In this document: piece after piece, positions 26,052 to 34,936 of the stretch
Position numbering within the stretch: the stretch's first letter is position 1
How the letters are laid out: the number at the start of each line of letters is the position of its first letter
NCBI GenBank assembly: GCA_959026725.1
Contig: CAUFMG010000006.1
Location: 1-64,000 of the forward strand
Direction of reading: 5' to 3'
Origin: an uncultured Collinsella sp.
Lineage (GTDB): Bacteria; Actinomycetota; Coriobacteriia; Coriobacteriales; Coriobacteriaceae
Length of the DNA stretch: 64,000 bases
Program-made: the position numbers and the translations under genes
The notes under the pieces: generated by a model
What the model saw: the letters and a program-made list of their open reading frames with translations, nothing else
Databases searched by the model: none
What the model was told of the DNA's origin: nothing

Positions 26052-26281
26052 CGTTGTCTCCTTGGTTACGGTGTACCCGCCTATGGTACCCGTGACGGGG
26101 CATGTAATCATCGAGAGCTTCATGTATGCCTCGTTTTTATCTATCGAGCAAATGCCCAAGGCTTGAGATAAATACCTCTGATCAATTTGTCCCTTAACCT
26201 ACCTTGCGGATGGGTTGAGAGGGGTGCAGGGTAGCGGTATCGTGAACCGAATAAAATGTAACCCAGGCAAGGGAGCTAGAT

Positions 26282-27565
26282 ATGAGCGAGCAGACCATCG
26301 GAACTACATGTGTTCAGGGCGGCTATCACCCGGGAGATGCGGAGCCGCGCCAGGTGCCCATCTACCAGTCCACCACGTGGAAGTACGACACGTCCGAGCA
26401 CATGGGTAAGCTGTTTGACCTAGAGGAGTCGGGCTACTTCTACAGCCGTTTGCAGAACCCCACGTGCGATCTCGTTGCCGCCAAGATCTGCGAGATGGAG
26501 GGCGGCACCGCTGCGATGCTCACGAGCTCGGGCATGGCTGCGAATTTCCTCGCGATCTTTAACGTGGTCGGTGCCGGCGATCATGTGGTCGCGAGCTCTG
26601 CCATTTACGGCGGTACGTATAACCTGCTCGCCCACACCATGGGCCGCATGGGCGTGACCTGCACGTTCGTTGCCCCCGACTGCACCGACGAGGAGCTCGA
26701 GGCGGCATTTGAGCCCAATACCAAGCTCGTCTTTGGCGAGACGATCGCCAACCCCGCCCTCGCCGTGCTCGATATTGAGCGCTTTGCCAAGGCCGCACAT
26801 GACCACGGCGCGCCGCTGATGGTCGACAACACCTTCCCGACGCCCGTGATGTGCCGTCCCTTTGAGTGGGGCGCCGACATCGTTACGCACTCTACCACCA
26901 AGTACATGGATGGACATGCTGCCTACCTGGGCGGCGTGATCGTCGACCACGGCCAGTTTGACTGGATGGCCCATGCAGACAAGTTCCCGGGTCTCACCAC
27001 GCCCGACGAGAGCTACCACGGCGTGACGTATGCCGAGAAGTTCGGTCGCGAGGGTGCCTTCATTACCAAGGCAACCGCTCAGCTCATGCGCGACCTCGGC
27101 CCCATGCAGAACCCGCAGGCGGCCTTCTTCCTGAACAGCTCGCTCGAGAGCCTGCATGTACGCATGCCGCGTCATTGTGAGAACGGCCTGGCCGTTGCCA
27201 AGTTCCTGCAGAGCCATCCCAAGGTACGCTTCGTGAGCTATCCGGGCCTGGAGGGCGATAAGTACTATGACATCGCTCAGAAGTACATGCCCAACGGTAC
27301 CTGCGGCGTTGTGAGCTTTGGCTTTAACGGTGGTCGCGCGGCGGCCGAGACCTTTATGAAGAGCCTCAAGCTCGCCCAGATCGCCACGCACGTGGCCGAC
27401 GCCCGCACCTGCTGCCTGCATCCCGCTAATGCCACGCATCGCCAGATGAACGATGAGGAGCTCATCGCCTGTGGCATCTCCGCCGACATGGTGCGCCTGT
27501 CGTGCGGCCTCGAGGATACGGCCGATCTGATTGCCGACCTTGAGCAGGCACTCGAGCAGTGCTAG
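26282..27565 (+). CDS. metY: O-acetylhomoserine sulfhydrylase/methionine gamma-lyase-type PLP enzyme
   Basis: A 427-residue Cys/Met metabolism PLP enzyme. Conserved parts are PIYQSTTWKYD, YSRLQNPTCDLVAAKI, the cofactor-ring stacking segment SAIYGGTYNLL, LMVDNTFPTPVMC and the Schiff-base Lys in THSTTKYMDGHAAYLGGVIVD. MetY makes homocysteine from O-acetylhomoserine and sulfide; the closely related gamma-lyase degrades methionine, and sequence alone does not fully separate them. The length suits MetY. AAGGGAG lies upstream. The 230-base leader has a CTACCTTGC/GCAGGGTAG stem but no SAM riboswitch consensus. Confidence 0.85.
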   Translation: MSEQTIGTTCVQGGYHPGDAEPRQVPIYQSTTWKYDTSEHMGKLFDLEESGYFYSRLQNPTCDLVAAKICEMEGGTAAMLTSSGMAANFLAIFNVVGAGDHVVASSAIYGGTYNLLAHTMGRMGVTCTFVAPDCTDEELEAAFEPNTKLVFGETIANPALAVLDIERFAKAAHDHGAPLMVDNTFPTPVMCRPFEWGADIVTHSTTKYMDGHAAYLGGVIVDHGQFDWMAHADKFPGLTTPDESYHGVTYAEKFGREGAFITKATAQLMRDLGPMQNPQAAFFLNSSLESLHVRMPRHCENGLAVAKFLQSHPKVRFVSYPGLEGDKYYDIAQKYMPNGTCGVVSFGFNGGRAAAETFMKSLKLAQIATHVADARTCCLHPANATHRQMNDEELIACGISADMVRLSCGLEDTADLIADLEQALEQC

Positions 27566-27636
27566 GCTAGCGTTCGCATAAGGCGCCGATGCTGGCAGAA
27601 AGCTTCGGCGACCTTTCGTTCCGATTCCGTAGGCGG

Positions 27637-27682
27637 GACCCCAATCGCGACTGTTTGTAGGCGATTGGGGCCCCGTTTTTGC
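27637..27682 (+). terminator. Rho-independent terminator of metY
   Basis: CCCCAATCGC-N12-GCGATTGGGG followed by CCCCGTTTTTGCG. Confidence 0.75.
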
Positions 27683-27706
27683 GTTGCGCCACTCGAAAGG
27701 ATGGAT

Positions 27707-29011
27707 ATGGAGAAAACCGCAGAGCAGCTGCGCCGCGAGCACATTGCCCTTGAGGGCGACACCCATGGCAAGAACAAATGGGCGATTCTGTTTACCGTGC
27801 TCATCATGACGTTTATGTCGTGTCTGGATTCGACCGTCGTGACCGTGGCGTTGCCCGTGATGCAAAAGGAGCTGGGCGTGGGCCTCGAACGCATTCAGCT
27901 GGTGAGTTCGGTGTACCTGCTTGCGACATGCGTGGCTATGCTGCCGTTTGGCCGCTTGGGCGACGTGCGCGGCAAGGTGGGCGTATTCCAGCTGGGCGTC
28001 ATCGTTTTTACGGCCGGCTCGCTGCTGTGCGGCCTTTCGAGTTCGCTCGAAGTTCTTATTCTGGCACGCATTGTGCAGGGCGTCGGCTGCGCGGCGGCCA
28101 TGGCTAACAACATGGGTATCATCACCGAGTCGTTTCCGGCGCGCGAACGAGGCCGTGCCATGGGTATTCTCGCGACCTTTGTGGCCCTCGGCATGATGTG
28201 TGGCCCCGTGCTCGGCGGCATGCTGGTGGCAAGCTTTCCCTGGGAGAGCATCTTCCTCATCAACCTGCCCATTGGCGTCATCTCGTTTATCGTGGGGCTC
28301 TATACGCTGCCGCATGTTAAGCCGGAGGCTGGCGAGCGACCCATGTCCCTGATCGAGGCTGCTCGTCGCTGCTTTGCAAATTCGGCCTTCACCATCAACC
28401 TCGCCTGCATGCTCATCGTGTTCGTTGGTATTGGCGCATCAGAGTTTATCCTGCCGTTCTATTTTCAGGACGCCCACGGCTTTGGTTCCGACATCTCTGG
28501 ACTACTCTTTTTGGCGTTGCCGATGGTGAATGCCTTTATCGGCCCGCTTTCGGGTACGGTTTCGGACCGTGTTGGCTGCGAGGGCCCCACGTCGATCGGC
28601 CTAGGCGTGTACGTATGCGGTCTTTTTGCGGTAAGCACGCTCGACGAGCACTCTTCCATCCCTGTGATCGTGTGCTGTGTCGCGTTTATGTCGTGTGGCA
28701 CGTCGATTTTCCAGAGTCCCAACAACTCGCTGTACATGGGTTCGGTCCCGCGCGAGGCGCTCGGTTTTGCGGGCAGCCTGGGTAGTCTGGCGCGCTATGC
28801 GGGTATGGCAGTGGGCATTACAGCGGCGTCGCATATCCTGTATGGGCAGATGAGCGTGGCGATGGGTGAGGCCGTGACCAGTATTGTTGCAGGCCGTCCG
28901 GATGTGTTCCTGTTTGGTTTTCGTTCGGTGTTCTACGTGCTCATGGCTGTGGCGGCAGCGGGCTTTGCGCTTGCCATGGTGCGTTTGGTGAGGATGCGCG
29001 CCCGCCATTAG
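27707..29011 (+). CDS. MFS transporter, DHA2/EmrB-QacA type
   Basis: A 434-residue polytopic protein. Motif A is LPFGRLGDVRGKVG; motif D-like FMSCLDSTVVTVALPVM in helix 1 (Asp in SCLDSTVV) and the antiporter motif C in helix 5 (ALGMMCGPVLGGMLV, G-x8-G-x3-GP-x2-GG) mark a proton-coupled drug exporter of the DHA2 branch. About 13-14 hydrophobic segments. The start at 27707 is preferred over ATG 27701 because AAAGG would abut the latter. The exported compound is unknown. It stands alone after a terminator. Confidence 0.85.
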   Translation: MEKTAEQLRREHIALEGDTHGKNKWAILFTVLIMTFMSCLDSTVVTVALPVMQKELGVGLERIQLVSSVYLLATCVAMLPFGRLGDVRGKVGVFQLGVIVFTAGSLLCGLSSSLEVLILARIVQGVGCAAAMANNMGIITESFPARERGRAMGILATFVALGMMCGPVLGGMLVASFPWESIFLINLPIGVISFIVGLYTLPHVKPEAGERPMSLIEAARRCFANSAFTINLACMLIVFVGIGASEFILPFYFQDAHGFGSDISGLLFLALPMVNAFIGPLSGTVSDRVGCEGPTSIGLGVYVCGLFAVSTLDEHSSIPVIVCCVAFMSCGTSIFQSPNNSLYMGSVPREALGFAGSLGSLARYAGMAVGITAASHILYGQMSVAMGEAVTSIVAGRPDVFLFGFRSVFYVLMAVAAAGFALAMVRLVRMRARH

Positions 29012-29167
29012 CGTGTTGGGAGGCTGTCTGCCACGTATTCGCGCCGTCTCAAAAACTGGTTTGTGGTGCGATGCGGCTTGTGGGGCGGGCGGGGGTCGGT
29101 CCGTGGTAGACTATCGAACAACGTTTATTAATCGCGCGGTATCGTTGCCGCGAGAAGGGGTTGCGCC

Positions 29168-29746
29168 ATGCAGGAGCTTGAGGATCGTATTCGCCATGAC
29201 GGCATCGTAAAGGCCGGTAACGTCCTTAAGGTTGATGCCTTCCTCAACCACCAGTGCGACGTTGAGCTGTTCGACCACATGGGCGCCGAGTGGGCCCGTC
29301 TGTTCAAGGATGTCGAGATCAACAAGATCCTGACGATTGAGGCTTCGGGCATTGGCATGGCTTGCATCGCAGCTCAGCATTTTGGCGGCGTACCGGTGGT
29401 CTTTGCCAAGAAGGCCCAGTCCATTAACCTCGACGGCGAGCAGTATGCCACGACCATCTACTCCTTTACCAAGCAGAAGGAGTACCCGGTTATCGTGGGC
29501 AAGCGTTTCCTGTCCGAGGGCGATAAGGTCCTGATTATCGACGACTTCCTGGCCAACGGCTGCGCTCTTGAGGGTCTTATCAAGATCTGCGAGGCCGCGG
29601 GTGCCGAGGTGTCCGGTATTGGCATTGCCGTGGAGAAGGGCTTCCAGGGCGGTGGCGATAAGCTCCGCGAGCGCGGCTTCCGCGTTGAGAGCCTGGCCCG
29701 TATCGCCGATATGGACTGCGACACCGGCGAGATCACCTTCGCTTAA
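29168..29746 (+). CDS. xpt: Xanthine phosphoribosyltransferase
   Basis: A 192-residue purine salvage enzyme of the Gram-positive Xpt type, making XMP from xanthine and PRPP. The PRPP loop is VLIIDDFLANGCALEGL; other Xpt-typical parts are NHQCDVELFDHMGAEWA, EASGIGMACIAAQHFGGVPVVFAKK and TTIYSFTKQKEY. Length matches Bacillus Xpt. GAGAAGGGG precedes the ATG. The 156 bases upstream do not show a purine riboswitch core. A strong terminator follows. Confidence 0.94.
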   Translation: MQELEDRIRHDGIVKAGNVLKVDAFLNHQCDVELFDHMGAEWARLFKDVEINKILTIEASGIGMACIAAQHFGGVPVVFAKKAQSINLDGEQYATTIYSFTKQKEYPVIVGKRFLSEGDKVLIIDDFLANGCALEGLIKICEAAGAEVSGIGIAVEKGFQGGGDKLRERGFRVESLARIADMDCDTGEITFA

Positions 29747-29769
29747 ACGCGTAACACAAGCGATTGGTA

Positions 29770-29813
29770 TGCGATGTGACAAAGGGACTTTCCCTTTGTC
29801 ACATTTTTTGTAT
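29770..29813 (+). terminator. Rho-independent terminator of xpt
   Basis: TGTGACAAAGGGA-CTT-TCCCTTTGTCACA followed by TTTTTTG: a perfect 13-bp stem with a tight loop. Confidence 0.9.
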
Positions 29814-29829
29814 GAGGGGAGGTGTTGAT

Positions 29830-30210
29830 ATGGATGAGAACAAGATGGGATGGCGCGAGTATGCGCGCTATGCCGAGATGTCGGTCGAGAGGTTGGCACG
29901 CGACTGCGAGGTTCAGGTGTTTCGCGCGACAGGTCCGGGCGGACAGGGCGTGAACACGACGGACTCGGCGGTGCGTATGAAGCATGGGCCCACGGGGATT
30001 GTTGTGACGGCGCGCGAGAGCCGTAGTCAGTTTCAGAATCGCGCGAGCTGCCTGCGTAAGCTGCGCGCTGAGCTGGAGCGTCGCGGGCGTCCACCGCGCC
30101 GACGCGTAAAGACTAAGGTGCCTCTGCGCTCTCGCCAGCGCAGGCTCAATGACAAGCACTTCAACGCGATTAAAAAGGCCAACCGTCGCAAGCCGGGCGG
30201 GGAGGAATGA
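29830..30210 (+). CDS. Release-factor-like (GGQ) ribosome rescue protein
   Basis: A 126-residue protein with the peptidyl-tRNA hydrolysis domain of class I release factors: RATGPGGQGVNTTDSAVR with GGQ at residues 37-39, then HGPTGIVV and SRSQFQNRASCLRKL. It lacks the codon-recognition domains, and the C-terminus is very basic (PPRRRVKTKVPLRSRQRRLN..KKANRRK), like the ArfB/YaeJ tail that enters the empty mRNA channel. Freeing stalled ribosomes is the likely role. GGGGAGGTG precedes the ATG. Confidence 0.82.
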   Translation: MDENKMGWREYARYAEMSVERLARDCEVQVFRATGPGGQGVNTTDSAVRMKHGPTGIVVTARESRSQFQNRASCLRKLRAELERRGRPPRRRVKTKVPLRSRQRRLNDKHFNAIKKANRRKPGGEE

Positions 30211-30219
30211 TCTTCTCAA

Positions 30220-30291
30220 TAAGTTGCGGTGAAATAGGGACTGTTTTGCGGCTTTAGCTGCATAAACAGTCCCTATTTCACCGCAACTTAG
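30220..30291. repeat. Palindromic intergenic repeat, copy C (perfect)
   Basis: TAAGTTGCGGTGAAATAGGG then ACTGTTT, and its exact complement, give 27-bp arms around an 18-base centre. It sits between convergent genes (release-factor-like and lipid kinase), 10 bases from one and 7 from the other. Confidence 0.85.
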
Positions 30292-30297
30292 GTGGGG

Positions 30298-31260
30298 TTA
30301 GCGGGTGGGGTGCCAGACGTGGAGGGCGCCGGCGAGGATGTCGACCTCGATGCGCGAGGCGACAACGGGCTCGCCGTCGGCCTGAATGGGGTAGTCGGGC
30401 TCCTCAAAGGTAAGCTCGGCATGGCGACAGCGGCGCATGCGAACCGGTGGCAGCTTGGTATGGTGGCCATCTTTGGCCGAAAGGAACATGGGAAGCGCGA
30501 CCGCGCGCGGAACGGGGCCGCAGGCGTAGCAGACGTCGAGTATGCCGTCGCACGGGTCGGCGTTGGGACAGATGCGATAGCCCGAACCATAGGTGGGTCC
30601 CAGCTGGATGGCCATGATAATCGCCCGCACGCGCTCGGCGGGCGCGCCATCAAAGCTGATGGTCATGGGGTAGTTGCGATAGCGTAGGCCAAACTGCTCA
30701 AGTCCCGAGAGAGTGTAGAGCGGAGCGCCCGTCAAGCCCGTCTTTTTGCGCAGCTTGGTGGTGCCCAGGCCGATGGCGGCATCGATGCCGACCGACAGTG
30801 TCTGGTCGTAGTACTCAACGGTAGCCTCGCCGCTGCCGCTCGCAGGGCTCCACGAGCGAATGCGCCCGATGTCCTGACGCTGCAGCTCGCAGGTGAGCAG
30901 CGCGCCAAAATCCTTGCCGGAGAAATCGTCGATGCCGAGCGTTTGGGCAAAATCGTTGCCGGAGCCCACGGGCAGGACGGCAAGGGCGGGGCGGGTGCCC
31001 TCCTCTTGCGTCATAAGCCCGTTGACGACCTCGTGAATCACGCCGTCGCCGCCAAGGGCGATAACGGTGCGATAGCCCTGAGCCTGTGCGGCCAGCTCCT
31101 TGGCGTGTCCCATGCGCTCGGTCAGCACCAGGTCAAACTGGGATGCGCGCGCGGTCATATCCAAAAAGCGTTGCAGGCGCTCGGCAACTTCGCGCGCCGC
31201 ACCCGACTGGGCGGCTGGGTTGGCGATGATGAGCGTGCGGGCAAAATCAGTTGCATGCAT
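30298..31260 (-). CDS. YegS/DgkB-type lipid kinase
   Basis: A 320-residue diacylglycerol-kinase catalytic domain protein. Motifs are IIANPAAQSG near the N-terminus, the ATP-binding ALGGDGVIHEVVNGL, LPVGSGNDFAQTLGI, and the C-terminal YPIQADGEPV that helps substrate binding. Such enzymes phosphorylate diacylglycerol, ceramide-like or other lipids at the membrane; the substrate is not certain. GGGAG lies eight bases before the ATG. Followed 87 bases upstream by the ClC gene on the same strand, so both may share a transcript. Confidence 0.88.
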   Translation of the reverse strand: MHATDFARTLIIANPAAQSGAAREVAERLQRFLDMTARASQFDLVLTERMGHAKELAAQAQGYRTVIALGGDGVIHEVVNGLMTQEEGTRPALAVLPVGSGNDFAQTLGIDDFSGKDFGALLTCELQRQDIGRIRSWSPASGSGEATVEYYDQTLSVGIDAAIGLGTTKLRKKTGLTGAPLYTLSGLEQFGLRYRNYPMTISFDGAPAERVRAIIMAIQLGPTYGSGYRICPNADPCDGILDVCYACGPVPRAVALPMFLSAKDGHHTKLPPVRMRRCRHAELTFEEPDYPIQADGEPVVASRIEVDILAGALHVWHPTR

Positions 31261-31347
31261 GGGGCGACTCCCGGCGTATGACGTGACGGTGCGGTCGCGC
31301 TCAGGTCGAATTGCCCCCGATTGTGGCTGCACGGCGAATACTAACGT

Positions 31348-32769
31348 CTACTCTATCAGGTCGTTGTGGCGCTCGATGGCATCCGCTACCGTACCGCCCT
31401 CATCCACAATAAGCGAACGGCGCTTGGGTGAGATGATGCGCTGGGCGGGGTACACGCCGCGGTGTCCGCCGGCGAGATAGCTGATAAAGGCCACGATGAC
31501 AAAGAACCCGGCGGCCGTGCCGTGGAACAGGTCGATGGCCATCATGCAGGTGGTGATGGGCACGTTAAGGCCGGCGCAGAATACACCGAGCATGCCCAGC
31601 GCCGCCAGAAAGCTGGGGTCGAGTCCGGTAAGGCAACCGATCCAGCCGCCGAGTGCCGCACCGATGCCAAACAGGGGCGTGACCTCGCCGCCTTGGAAGC
31701 CCGCGCCCAGGGTGAGCGCTGTGACGACCAACTTGATGACTGCGTCCGCCAGGGTGGTGTTGCCGGCAAATCCGGCGCCGGAAAGCCACGTGGAAAGGCC
31801 GGCGTAGTCCCAGGCGTCGAGGAGGGCATAGGCGGCCAAAACCACGAGTGCGCCTATGAGTGCGCGAACGAGGTAATTGGTGATAAAGCGACCGTACAGG
31901 CTCTTGACGGTTCGAACTGACCAGGCAAAGAGGCGTGCCGTCAGACCGAAGATAATGGCACTGATAACAACGATGACAACCGTCCGTGGTGTCATGTTGG
32001 GAACGCTGGCGATAACATTCGCCTCGTACTCGGTTCCCAAGGCAAGCGACGTAAAGTAGCCGATAAACGAAGCGACCAGGCAGTAGATGCCCGCGGTGTA
32101 GTCGATCTTGCCGATGAAGCACATCTCCATGCCAAAGAAAGCCCCGGCAAGGGGCGAGCCGAACACGGCGCCAAAGGCCGACGAGATGCCGGCGAGCATG
32201 AGGTCGTGGTGGTCATGCTTTTTGAGGTGGGCGAGGCTCGAGATGTTGCTGGCGATGGTGCCGCCAATCTGCACCGCAGCTCCCTCGCGACCGGCCGAGC
32301 CGCCGGTGAGGTGCGTGAGCGTGGAGCAGACGAAGGTGAGGATGGCCATGCGCATATGGATGAGGCGTGTGCCCAGAGCGGAGTCGATGACCAGGTTGTT
32401 GCCACGCTTGGCGGCGAGACCGTGGTTTTTGTACACCCATGCGGTGGCAACGCCCACAACGGGAAGCAGCGCGTAAATCCACGCATGGTGCTCGCGATAG
32501 TCGGTCGCGATATTTAATGAGGCCAAAAACGCCCAAGCGGCAACGCCCATGGCGAGCGAGACGGTGACGACGAGTACGAGCAACTTAGTGCTCGCTAGTA
32601 GGTTGCGGGCGTTGCGGCGCGTGTCGGCAGCCAAGAGATGCTCGGAGCGGGTAAGTTGATGCCTGCCTGCCGTGATGACGTCATTAAGGGAGAAAAAACC
32701 GCCGTCGTCGAGCGGCTGGAAATGATCCTGCGCTTTGTTTGCGCTTTCGGGTTTGTCGTTATGAGCCAT
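31348..32769 (-). CDS. ClC family chloride channel/transporter
   Basis: A 473-residue ClC protein with an unusually long 60-residue polar N-terminus. Anion-pathway motifs are GGSAGREGAAVQIGG (family GxxGREGP; the gating Glu is present, Pro replaced by Ala) and GAGFQGGEVTPLFGIGAALGG (GxFxP equivalent with Gly-Gly-Glu). About ten further hydrophobic segments. Members exchange chloride for protons or act as channels; a fluoride-type is less likely. GAGGAACG upstream of the ATG. No C-terminal CBS domains. Confidence 0.88.
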   Translation of the reverse strand: MAHNDKPESANKAQDHFQPLDDGGFFSLNDVITAGRHQLTRSEHLLAADTRRNARNLLASTKLLVLVVTVSLAMGVAAWAFLASLNIATDYREHHAWIYALLPVVGVATAWVYKNHGLAAKRGNNLVIDSALGTRLIHMRMAILTFVCSTLTHLTGGSAGREGAAVQIGGTIASNISSLAHLKKHDHHDLMLAGISSAFGAVFGSPLAGAFFGMEMCFIGKIDYTAGIYCLVASFIGYFTSLALGTEYEANVIASVPNMTPRTVVIVVISAIIFGLTARLFAWSVRTVKSLYGRFITNYLVRALIGALVVLAAYALLDAWDYAGLSTWLSGAGFAGNTTLADAVIKLVVTALTLGAGFQGGEVTPLFGIGAALGGWIGCLTGLDPSFLAALGMLGVFCAGLNVPITTCMMAIDLFHGTAAGFFVIVAFISYLAGGHRGVYPAQRIISPKRRSLIVDEGGTVADAIERHNDLIE

Positions 32770-32980
32770 ACGTTCCTCTTTTAGGTTGCAACGCAAGCAA
32801 TTATAAAACGCGGTAAACGCGACGAGCCGGTGGGTTGGTTTCCATTCTGTTTCGCGGCCTGCAACCGACAGGTGTATTTGCGGGTACAGGCCGAGTCGCG
32901 GTCGTGCGTCGGGGGATTATACTGAGACAAGCATAAAGAATTGGCGCCCCTGTTGTGCGCCGTGGCATTAAGAGGTGCAT

Positions 32981-34243
32981 ATGGCAGAGAAACTCATACC
33001 GTTGGAGGATGCGCAGTCGATTGTTTTGTCGCACGTTGCTCCGACGGATCTCATCGAGATTCCCGTGTGGCAGGCGGCTGGTTTTCCCTTGGCCGAGGAC
33101 GCGGTGGCCGATATCGACATCTCGCCGTTTGCCAACAGCGCTATGGACGGATATGCCGTGCGCTCGGCGGACTTGGCGCAGGCATCTGGCGAGGCGCCGG
33201 TGACGCTCGACGTTATCGGACACGAGGCCGCGGGCCATGTGTTTGAGGGCGCAATCGGCGCGGGCGAGACGGTCCGCATCATGACGGGCGCGCCGGTACC
33301 CGAAGGTGCCGATGCCGTGGTGAAGTATGAGATCGTTGATGTGCTCGACGGTGACGGCAACGAGGGCTCGCGTGTGAGGTTCTCGGCGCCGGCCAAGGTG
33401 GGGGAGAACGTTCGCTCGGCTGCTGAGGAAGCTCATGCCGGCGACGTCGTGATGCGCGCCGGCGAGGTTGTGGCTCCGGCGGGCGCCGGCCTGCTGGCGA
33501 GCGCCGGGTATGCGAACGTGAAGGTGCATGCCGCTCCGCGCGTGGGCATTATCTCGCTGGGCACGGAGCTGGTCGCGCCGGGTGAGCTGCCGGCGCGCGG
33601 GCAGATTCGCGATTCCAACTCGTCGGCGTTGATGGCCGAAGCACTCGATGCCGACGCGGAGCCCGTGTTCTACGGCATTGCGCCCGATGATGAGCAAGCG
33701 ATCGCCGAGCTGGTGCATCGTGCCGTGCAGGAGTGCGACTTTGTCATTACGAGCGGTGGCGCCTCGGCGGGCGATTACGACTATGTGACGGCGCTCGTCC
33801 GGCGTGAGGGCGAGGTGCTGTTTGACCGCATCTCGATGCGTCCGGGCAAGGCCATCACGTTTGGCTTGCTCGGGGGTAAGCCCTACCTGGGGCTTTCGGG
33901 CAACCCGGCCGCGGCGTATGTGGGCTTTGAGATGCTTGCCCGTCCGGCGATTCGCAAGATGCGCGGTTTTGCCGAGGTTGCGCGTCCCGTGCAGCAGGCG
34001 ACGCTCACGCACGGCGTGAAAAAGCGACAGCATCGCCGCTTCTTCGATCGCGCCACGGTTTTGCGCGACCCCGAGACCGGTGAGTTGTTGGTGACCGAGG
34101 CTAAGACACAGAATTCGGCGCTGCTTGGAACTATGCAGCGTGCGAACTGCCTGCTGCGTATTGACGAAGGACCGTGCGAGCTCAAGGCGGGAGATGCCGT
34201 GGACGTTGTTCGCGTCGACCTGCCCGAGGGCGCCGTGTTGTAG
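32981..34243 (+). CDS. moeA: Molybdopterin molybdenumtransferase MoeA
   Basis: A 420-residue enzyme inserting molybdate into adenylylated molybdopterin. Motifs: ISPFANSAMDGYAV, IMTGAPVPEGADAVVKYE, GIISLGTEL, RDSNSSAL, TSGGASAGDYDYV, LGLSGNPAAAYVGFE, and a complete C-terminal domain. AAGAGGTG lies before the ATG. mog follows 10 bases on, then modABC after a gap: a molybdenum cofactor and uptake region upstream of the molybdenum-dependent formate dehydrogenase. Confidence 0.95.
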   Translation: MAEKLIPLEDAQSIVLSHVAPTDLIEIPVWQAAGFPLAEDAVADIDISPFANSAMDGYAVRSADLAQASGEAPVTLDVIGHEAAGHVFEGAIGAGETVRIMTGAPVPEGADAVVKYEIVDVLDGDGNEGSRVRFSAPAKVGENVRSAAEEAHAGDVVMRAGEVVAPAGAGLLASAGYANVKVHAAPRVGIISLGTELVAPGELPARGQIRDSNSSALMAEALDADAEPVFYGIAPDDEQAIAELVHRAVQECDFVITSGGASAGDYDYVTALVRREGEVLFDRISMRPGKAITFGLLGGKPYLGLSGNPAAAYVGFEMLARPAIRKMRGFAEVARPVQQATLTHGVKKRQHRRFFDRATVLRDPETGELLVTEAKTQNSALLGTMQRANCLLRIDEGPCELKAGDAVDVVRVDLPEGAVL

Positions 34244-34253
34244 GGGGAATGCT

Positions 34254-34733
34254 ATGGAGCTGAAGATATCGATCGTGACGTGCTCGGACACACGCGATCT
34301 TTTGCAGGATGAGGCCGGAGCCGCACTCGAGGAACTTATCGAGGCACAGGGCTGGACGGTCGCCTCACATGTGGTCGTGCGCGACGACGTCAGCGAGATC
34401 GGTGATGCCATTATGGAAGCCGCCGATGAGTGCCACGCCAATGTCGTGCTCACCTGCGGCGGCACGGGGCTTTCGATGCGCGATGTAACGCCCGAGGCGA
34501 CGCGTTCCGTCTGCGACCGCGATGTGCCGGGTATTGCCGAGGCAATTCGTGCCTACTCCATGACCAAGACGCGCCGCGCCATGCTCTCGCGCGCTATTTG
34601 CATGCAACGAGGTCATACACTTGTCGTAAACTTTCCCGGTTCTACGAAGGCCGCCCGCGAAAGCTGGGAGGCCATAACAGACCAGCTGGAGCATGCGGCT
34701 CAGATGACGGCGGGCGGCGGACATACCAACTAA
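34254..34733 (+). CDS. mog: Molybdopterin adenylyltransferase (MogA/MoaB family)
   Basis: A 159-residue enzyme activating molybdopterin with ATP before MoeA inserts the metal. Signature: LTCGGTGLSMRDVTPEAT, with ISIVTCSDTRD at the start and LVVNFPGSTKAARESWEAI near the end. The ATG has TAGGGGGAA upstream, ten bases after the moeA stop; an overlapping upstream frame exists but is not needed. MogA and MoaB are hard to tell apart by sequence alone. Confidence 0.92.
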   Translation: MELKISIVTCSDTRDLLQDEAGAALEELIEAQGWTVASHVVVRDDVSEIGDAIMEAADECHANVVLTCGGTGLSMRDVTPEATRSVCDRDVPGIAEAIRAYSMTKTRRAMLSRAICMQRGHTLVVNFPGSTKAARESWEAITDQLEHAAQMTAGGGHTN

Positions 34734-34743
34734 GCGGTTTACC

Positions 34744-34783
34744 TGCGGCGGGGCGACCTGAACGGCTGCTCCGCCTTTGTTTT
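34744..34783 (+). terminator. Probable terminator after mog
   Basis: GGCGGGGC ... GCTGCTCCGCC stem followed by TTTGTTTT, so modABC probably has its own promoter. Confidence 0.5.
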
Positions 34784-34823
34784 CCGCCGAATCGACGCCG
34801 AGGTGCACGGTAACTTGAAACTA

Positions 34824-34890
34824 TATTCTCTGACGAGAATAATATCTCACTATCATTATTCGCGCAGAAGTATAATCTGATTGCAGATTA
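34824..34890 (+). promoter_or_regulatory. modABC promoter region with two palindromes
   Basis: TATTCTC-TGAC-GAGAATA (34824-34841) and TAATCTG-ATTG-CAGATTA (34873-34890) are both perfect 7+4+7 palindromes. The second overlaps a consensus -10 box TATAAT at 34871. No good -35 box is seen. The arrangement suggests control by a dimeric regulator, perhaps molybdate-responsive, but neither site matches the E. coli ModE consensus. Confidence 0.5.
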
Positions 34891-34936
34891 AAGCCCGAGG
34901 CGGGGTGCCCGGGCATAGCGTTCGAAAGGGTTGAAC

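Noticed and set aside
26160..26281. SAM riboswitch before metY
   Set aside because: A stem and GAGAGGGGTGCAGGG look suggestive, but the conserved SAM-I core and kink-turn sequences are missing.
29012..29167. Purine riboswitch before xpt
   Set aside because: No conserved three-way junction sequences; xpt often carries one in Bacilli, not here.
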